64,000 nucleotides of DNA from Pseudomonas shirazensis (GTDB lineage Bacteria > Pseudomonadota > Gammaproteobacteria > Pseudomonadales > Pseudomonadaceae). The position numbers and the translations under genes were made by a program. How positions within the stretch are numbered: position 1 is the stretch's first letter; each line of letters starts with the position of its first letter. Location: positions 1,067,001 through 1,131,000 of the forward strand of contig NZ_JABWRD020000001.1 in assembly GCF_014268785.2 (NCBI RefSeq). Direction: 5' to 3'. Shown piece after piece: positions 59,310 to 64,000 of the stretch. A model generated the notes under the pieces. It did no database searches. It was not told the DNA's origin and saw nothing but the letters and a program-made list of their open reading frames with translations.

Positions 59310-61223
59310 CTAGTTGTCGCGCACCTGGTCCTGCACCCAGTCGAGCATGCCACCCGGCACAATCAGCTCATGCCTGGCCCGCGAACAGGCGGTGTACAGC
59401 CCCGCGAGCATGCGCGCTCGCTCATTGCGGTTACCGGCGGCGGCAGGCGCGACCATCAGCTCTGGCGAGACCATGACCCGGGCGAACTCCATGTTCTTCA
59501 CGTCGCGCACCCTAGCCAGGAACAGCTTGGGCGCCTTGTCCCAGCGATAACGGCTCTTGGCCTTGGCGAAATCTTCCGGCGTGTAGCCCCTGCGCAGCAG
59601 GTTGGCCACAGCAGCAAAGGCCTTGTCGTCGCCCTTGTCCTGTTCCAGCGCCTGCCAGCTGGCATAGCGGAACAGCATGTTGTGACGCGGCCGCGTACCA
59701 TAGCGGTAGAGCTCGATGCAGTCTTCGACAAACAGCTCGAACTCCTTGCGCGCCCCCTTGAGCAAGACAAACGGCACGCCTTGATGGGTCAGGCGCTGGA
59801 ACCAGCCGAACAGACCCCATTCGTCATCCACCAGCAGCGCCGTAGGTTGCTCGGGCACCGTTACCGTGTCGAAAAAACTGACCCGGGTGTAGTGCTCGGC
59901 GCTGCCGGTAAAGGCCGCCTGCACTGCGGCCGGGTGGGCCAGGATCAGCGGGTTCAGCACGCCCTCCATGGCTGGCCCGGCACGCAGCGAGTGATCGATG
60001 CAGCGCTGGCGGATGAACTTGCCGTGGTGTGGGCTGAGGCCGTTGAGGTTCTGCAGATCGTCGCCCAGAGTAATGATTGCCTGCGGGCTGCGGTCGAGCA
60101 CGGCGAGCATGGGCGCCGACAGCTCGTGGGCTTCATCGACGATGACATGGCTGAACTGGCTGTCGATCACTTCCAGCGTCAGCGACAGCAGCTTGACCCG
60201 GTGATAATCGCGCACCGGCAGCTGAATCTCGCGCGCCGAGGGACGGATCAGCTGTTGCCAGTACAGGCGCGCCTTTTCCAGCAGCACCTCCTGATCCAAC
60301 GGCGAAAAGCCGTGACCCATCCACGGCAAGTGATGCAGTTCGATGGCGGTGTCTGCGCTGCGGCAGAAGCTGCGTACCGCCTTGATGCACAGGGCGACCA
60401 CTTCGCGCGCCGCCAACGGGCCGATGTCCGGCACCGCCAGCCACTGTACGACTTGCGCCTCCTGCGGGCGCCACGAGAGTTTGCTGCGGTACACGTCGCG
60501 CAGGCGCCAGCCGTTGCTGGTCAGGTCGCGGTCAAGAATTTCGTCGGCCAACTGGCCAAAGGTCCGCGCGGTGAACGCCGAGGCGTCCTTGATCCGCGCC
60601 TGCAGGGCGCGTAGCTGGCCTTCGGTCATGGCCAGCAACAAGGTCCGCTGCGGGTCGAGCAAACGGGCGAACTGGTTGATGAGGAAGGTCTTGCCGGTGC
60701 CGGCAAACCCCTGCACGGCCACCGACTCGTCAACCCCCGAGAGAAACTCGCGCAGCAAGCGGTTCTGCTGGTCACTCAGGCGCAGATTGCTCGGCAACGA
60801 CGGCAAGCTGACCGGTCGCAACGGCGTTACCTGCTCGCGATAGGCATCGGCAAAGGTAAAGCTCCAGCCACCTTCGCTGTCGCGCAGGTCGGCAACATCG
60901 ACCGGCTGCTCGGCCGCCAGCAGGCCGATGCCGTTCTCGCCGAGCATGCCCAGGCCCATGGCGAACACTTCTGCGTCAAAACGGCTGGCGACCTGCTGCT
61001 GGAAGCGCGACGGCGCCGCCGCTTCAACCTCATCGGCAATCCGCACGATCTCGGCAAAGCGCCGCTGCTGCGCTTCGACCGAAGGCGCACCCTGCTGGCG
61101 CGGCACATTCTGGATAAACAGCACCGCAGCACTTTCCAGCAGGCTGGCCTGCACAAAGAACTCGCTGGCGTGTTGACTGGCCAGGCCGTCGGCCTGTTCG
61201 CTGGTCAGGGGCAGATAAAACAT
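59310..61223 (-). CDS. Superfamily 1 helicase-like ATPase
   Basis: 637 residues. Walker A GFAGTGKTF (~170-178), Walker B HVIVDEAHEL, a TLGDDLQNLNG motif III-like segment and a C-terminal LYTACSRARHELIV, which matches the UvrD/RecD-type motif VI region. The first ~150 residues have no recognised domain. The motifs suggest an ATP-driven DNA or RNA translocase. It is not UvrD, Rep or RecD by length or context. ATG at 61223 with GAGG upstream. Partner and role unknown. Confidence 0.75.
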   Translation of the reverse strand: MFYLPLTSEQADGLASQHASEFFVQASLLESAAVLFIQNVPRQQGAPSVEAQQRRFAEIVRIADEVEAAAPSRFQQQVASRFDAEVFAMGLGMLGENGIGLLAAEQPVDVADLRDSEGGWSFTFADAYREQVTPLRPVSLPSLPSNLRLSDQQNRLLREFLSGVDESVAVQGFAGTGKTFLINQFARLLDPQRTLLLAMTEGQLRALQARIKDASAFTARTFGQLADEILDRDLTSNGWRLRDVYRSKLSWRPQEAQVVQWLAVPDIGPLAAREVVALCIKAVRSFCRSADTAIELHHLPWMGHGFSPLDQEVLLEKARLYWQQLIRPSAREIQLPVRDYHRVKLLSLTLEVIDSQFSHVIVDEAHELSAPMLAVLDRSPQAIITLGDDLQNLNGLSPHHGKFIRQRCIDHSLRAGPAMEGVLNPLILAHPAAVQAAFTGSAEHYTRVSFFDTVTVPEQPTALLVDDEWGLFGWFQRLTHQGVPFVLLKGARKEFELFVEDCIELYRYGTRPRHNMLFRYASWQALEQDKGDDKAFAAVANLLRRGYTPEDFAKAKSRYRWDKAPKLFLARVRDVKNMEFARVMVSPELMVAPAAAGNRNERARMLAGLYTACSRARHELIVPGGMLDWVQDQVRDN

Positions 61224-61291
61224 CAGGACCTCGGTACATTACTGCCGCGCACGATACCAGCAATGGCTCTGATCTGCAGAACTGTACCGGG

Positions 61292-62188
61292 CTACCTGGC
61301 CCGCTTCAGCGTCTCGCTGGGCAGCTCGCCAAACAGTTGCCGGTAACTTTCCGAGAAGCGCCCCAGGTGCCAGAACGACCATTGCATGGCCACCTCGGCC
61401 ACGGTCGCCCCAGCGCCACGCAACAAGTCACGGCGGGCGCCGTTCAAGCGACGCAGGCGCAACCAGTGCGCCGGGGGCATGTCGGTAAAGGCCTTGAAGA
61501 TTTGCTGCAACTGGCGCACGGACACCCCGGCGACTTCCGCCAGCTCGACGAGGTTGAGCGTTTCGTCGGGGCAATCGGCGGCCCAGTCGCTGACCCGGCG
61601 CATGACGGCGCGTGCCTCGCCGCGCCGGCCATGGGCATCGCCCTGCAGGCGTTGGCTGGCATTGTCGAGAATGAACAGGCAATCCTCGAGCAGCTGTTCG
61701 CCCAACGCCCTGCCCTGCAATGGGCTGTCAGCCTCGCCCAGCCGGGTCAGGGTCGCGCTAAGCCAGCTGCCGAACAGGTTGTTCTGCACCGAGTCCAGCG
61801 GGGTCATGAACAAGCCTTCCAGGCGGGCGACATCCAGCCCATGGCGCTGGAGAAAGTCGCGGCTGAACACCACCGCCACTTCCTGATAGTTCTCGGGCGT
61901 GATCCAGATATTGCGGCTGTCTTCATTGAGCAGGTAGAGGCTGTTCTCGCTGCGATCAAAGCAGAACGTCAACGAGCCACTGGGCGCGCTGAAAAACTGC
62001 TCAACGCGGGTGTTCAGGCGTTCTTCGTACACCTCGACGCCCTCAAGCTCCAGGCTGCGCAGTTGGCCATTGAACAACCCCGGCGACATTTGCCGATATT
62101 GCTGCTGCCAGCCGGGCGTTGTGCGCACCTGTTCACTGACGTCACTGGTCTGGAAAGCCTGAACTTGCAAGCCGTTGGCGCTGGTCAC
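61292..62188 (-). CDS. AraC-family transcriptional regulator
   Basis: 298 residues. N-terminal sensor domain and C-terminal double helix-turn-helix (ELAEVAGVSVRQLQQIFKAF; AEVAMQWSFWHLGRFSESYRQLFGELPSE in part). I place the start at the GTG 62188, which has AGGA 7 nt upstream. It is divergent from the glutamine-synthetase-like gene (149 nt between), so control of polyamine or amine use is plausible but not shown. Confidence 0.82.
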   Translation of the reverse strand: MTSANGLQVQAFQTSDVSEQVRTTPGWQQQYRQMSPGLFNGQLRSLELEGVEVYEERLNTRVEQFFSAPSGSLTFCFDRSENSLYLLNEDSRNIWITPENYQEVAVVFSRDFLQRHGLDVARLEGLFMTPLDSVQNNLFGSWLSATLTRLGEADSPLQGRALGEQLLEDCLFILDNASQRLQGDAHGRRGEARAVMRRVSDWAADCPDETLNLVELAEVAGVSVRQLQQIFKAFTDMPPAHWLRLRRLNGARRDLLRGAGATVAEVAMQWSFWHLGRFSESYRQLFGELPSETLKRAR

Positions 62189-62337
62189 GCGGCATCCTAT
62201 ACGCACTCTTTTGGTGCATTTGCTGGCGAAAGAAGTGGATAGATCAACCCTGCGGGCTGCGCCCAAGATAGCCTCCAGCGCAGCGAGTGGGAAGATCCCT
62301 TAGCGTGGCGCGATCAAAACCCAACCAAGAGGTCTGT

Positions 62338-63696
62338 ATGAACGCCCCCTTCGATCAGCTTTCCAACTGGCTGAAAGAACACCGCATCACCGAAGTCGAA
62401 TGCGTGATCAGTGACCTGACCGGCATCGCCCGCGGCAAGATTGCACCCACGGCCAAGTTCCTCCATGAGCGCGGCATGCGCCTGCCTGAAAGCGTGCTGC
62501 TGCAGACCGTCACCGGCGACTATGTCGACGACGATATCTACTATGACCTGCTCGACCCGGCCGACATTGACATGATCTGCCGCCCCGACCCGTCGGCGGT
62601 GTACCAGATCCCGTGGGCCATCGAACCCACCGCCATCGTCATCCACGACACCTTCGACAAGCAAGGCAACCCGATCGAGCTGTCGCCGCGCAACGTTCTC
62701 AAGAAAGTCCTCAAGCTCTACGCCGACAAGGGCTGGCAGCCAATCGTCGCGCCGGAGATGGAGTTCTACCTGACCAAGCGCTGTGAAGACCCGGACTTGC
62801 CCCTGCAAGTGCCGATGGGTCGCTCCGGGCGCGCTGAAAGCGGCCGTCAGTCGTTCTCGATCGACGCCGCCAACGAATTCGACCCGCTGTTCGAGGACGT
62901 CTACGACTGGTGCGAGATTCAGTGCCTGGACCTCGACACGCTGATCCACGAAGACGGCCCGGCGCAGATGGAGATCAACTTCCGCCACGGCGACGCGCTG
63001 GACCTGGCTGACCAGATCACCGTATTCAAACGGACCATGCGTGAGGCCGCGCTCAAGCACAACGTCGCCGCAACGTTCATGGCCAAGCCGATCACCGATG
63101 AGCCCGGCAGCGCCATGCACCTGCACCAGAGCGTGGTCGACATCGCCACCGGCAAGCCGATCTTCGCCAATGACGACGGCAGCATGAGCGAGCTGTTCCT
63201 GCACCACATCGGTGGCCTGCAGAAGTTCATCCCCAAGGTGTTGCCGATGTTCGCGCCGAACGTCAACTCGTTCCGCCGCTTCCTGCCGGACACCTCGGCC
63301 CCGGTCAACGTCGAGTGGGGTGAAGAAAACCGCACCGCCGGCCTGCGCGTACCGACCTCAAGCCCCGAGGCCATGCGCGTCGAGAACCGCCTGCCGGGCG
63401 CCGATGCCAACCCTTACCTGGCCATTGCTGCGAGTTTGCTCTGCGGCTACCTGGGCATGGTCGGCAAGATCGAGCCGAGCGCTGCAGTGCAAGGCCGCGC
63501 CTATGAGCGACGCAGCCTGCGCCTGCCGATCACCATCGAAGACGCGCTGCAGCACATGGAGGAATGCGAAATCATCCAGGACTACCTGGGCAAGCAGTTC
63601 GTCCAGGGTTATGTCGCGGTGAAGCGCGCCGAACACGAGAACTTCAAACGGGTGATCAGTTCGTGGGAGCGCGAGTTCCTGATGATGAGTGTCTGA
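62338..63696 (+). CDS. Glutamine synthetase family protein, gamma-glutamylpolyamine synthetase type
   Basis: 452 residues with the glutamine synthetase N- and C-terminal domains: ECVISDLTGIARGK at the start, PEMEFYL, MEINFRHGDALDLAD, GSAMHLHQS and NRTAGLRVP. It resembles PuuA/SpuI enzymes that attach glutamate to putrescine or other polyamines with ATP, the first step of the gamma-glutamyl pathway. The polyamine-binding protein gene 72 nt downstream and the ptrR-sad pair nearby support this. ATG at 62338 with GAGG upstream. Confidence 0.88.
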   Translation: MNAPFDQLSNWLKEHRITEVECVISDLTGIARGKIAPTAKFLHERGMRLPESVLLQTVTGDYVDDDIYYDLLDPADIDMICRPDPSAVYQIPWAIEPTAIVIHDTFDKQGNPIELSPRNVLKKVLKLYADKGWQPIVAPEMEFYLTKRCEDPDLPLQVPMGRSGRAESGRQSFSIDAANEFDPLFEDVYDWCEIQCLDLDTLIHEDGPAQMEINFRHGDALDLADQITVFKRTMREAALKHNVAATFMAKPITDEPGSAMHLHQSVVDIATGKPIFANDDGSMSELFLHHIGGLQKFIPKVLPMFAPNVNSFRRFLPDTSAPVNVEWGEENRTAGLRVPTSSPEAMRVENRLPGADANPYLAIAASLLCGYLGMVGKIEPSAAVQGRAYERRSLRLPITIEDALQHMEECEIIQDYLGKQFVQGYVAVKRAEHENFKRVISSWEREFLMMSV

Positions 63697-63750
63697 TCAT
63701 CTGCGGGGTGCCGAGCGCCCCGCCTTATGCAACATCACGACCCAGAATAA

Positions 63751-64000
<250 letters not shown>

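Overview
The window looks like chromosomal DNA of a fluorescent Pseudomonas of the P. putida / P. fluorescens type. Coding sequence is GC-rich and dense. Recognisable Pseudomonas neighbourhoods include a complete benzoate/catechol (ben-cat) operon with benR, the nosP-nahK pair, a ptrR-sad pair, and a polyamine gamma-glutamylation gene followed by a polyamine-binding protein. No rRNA, tRNA, CRISPR array or intact insertion sequence was seen. The assignment rests on gene content and reading, not on any database search.

Layout. 1-8.8 kb: end of a bile-acid/Na+ symporter-family gene, a lone CrtZ-type hydroxylase, a diguanylate cyclase, exonuclease III, small stress-type proteins, a KfrA-like coiled-coil DNA-binding protein and a GGDEF-EAL protein. 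8.9-12.8 kb: a solitary tyrosine recombinase, a fused SDR dehydrogenase/SMP-30 lactonase, and a divergent LysR regulator with a perfect 19-bp palindrome between them. 12.8-23.4 kb: the most unusual part, an apparent orphan biosynthetic locus. A seven-gene, mostly translationally coupled minus-strand operon encodes a PaaK-like ligase, a prenyltransferase/cyclase-type alpha-toroid protein, an N-terminal-proline tautomerase, an acyl carrier protein, an N-terminally short adenylating enzyme, an amidase and an AsnB-type amidotransferase. It is divergent from a class II DAHP synthase overlapping an MFS exporter. This suggests an aromatic (shikimate-derived), carrier-bound, amidated small molecule; the product is unknown.

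23.4-36.3 kb: sugar-acid/alcohol metabolism. Glycerate kinase, a CdaR regulator and an ACS-family MFS permease; a cupin; an AcoR-type sigma-54 activator; and a PQQ quinohaemoprotein alcohol dehydrogenase-aldehyde dehydrogenase operon preceded by a consensus -24/-12 promoter. Then a lower-GC MFS exporter and an aldo/keto reductase. 36.3-41.8 kb: nahK-nosP, TraX-family and YdjM-like membrane proteins.

41.9-53.2 kb: benR and the operon benABCD-benK-catBCA-benE-benF. It converts benzoate to catechol, then to muconate, muconolactone and the enol-lactone. Two direct repeats matching the XylS/BenR box lie upstream of benA. An intrinsic terminator sits between benC and benD, and catR is absent from the locus. 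53.5-64 kb: a lipoprotein-type hydrolase, a lipoprotein, HisN, a MobA-like nucleotidyltransferase, ptrR/sad (GABA/putrescine end), a divergent SF1 helicase-like protein, an AraC regulator, a gamma-glutamylpolyamine synthetase-like gene and the start of a polyamine-binding protein gene cut by the window edge.
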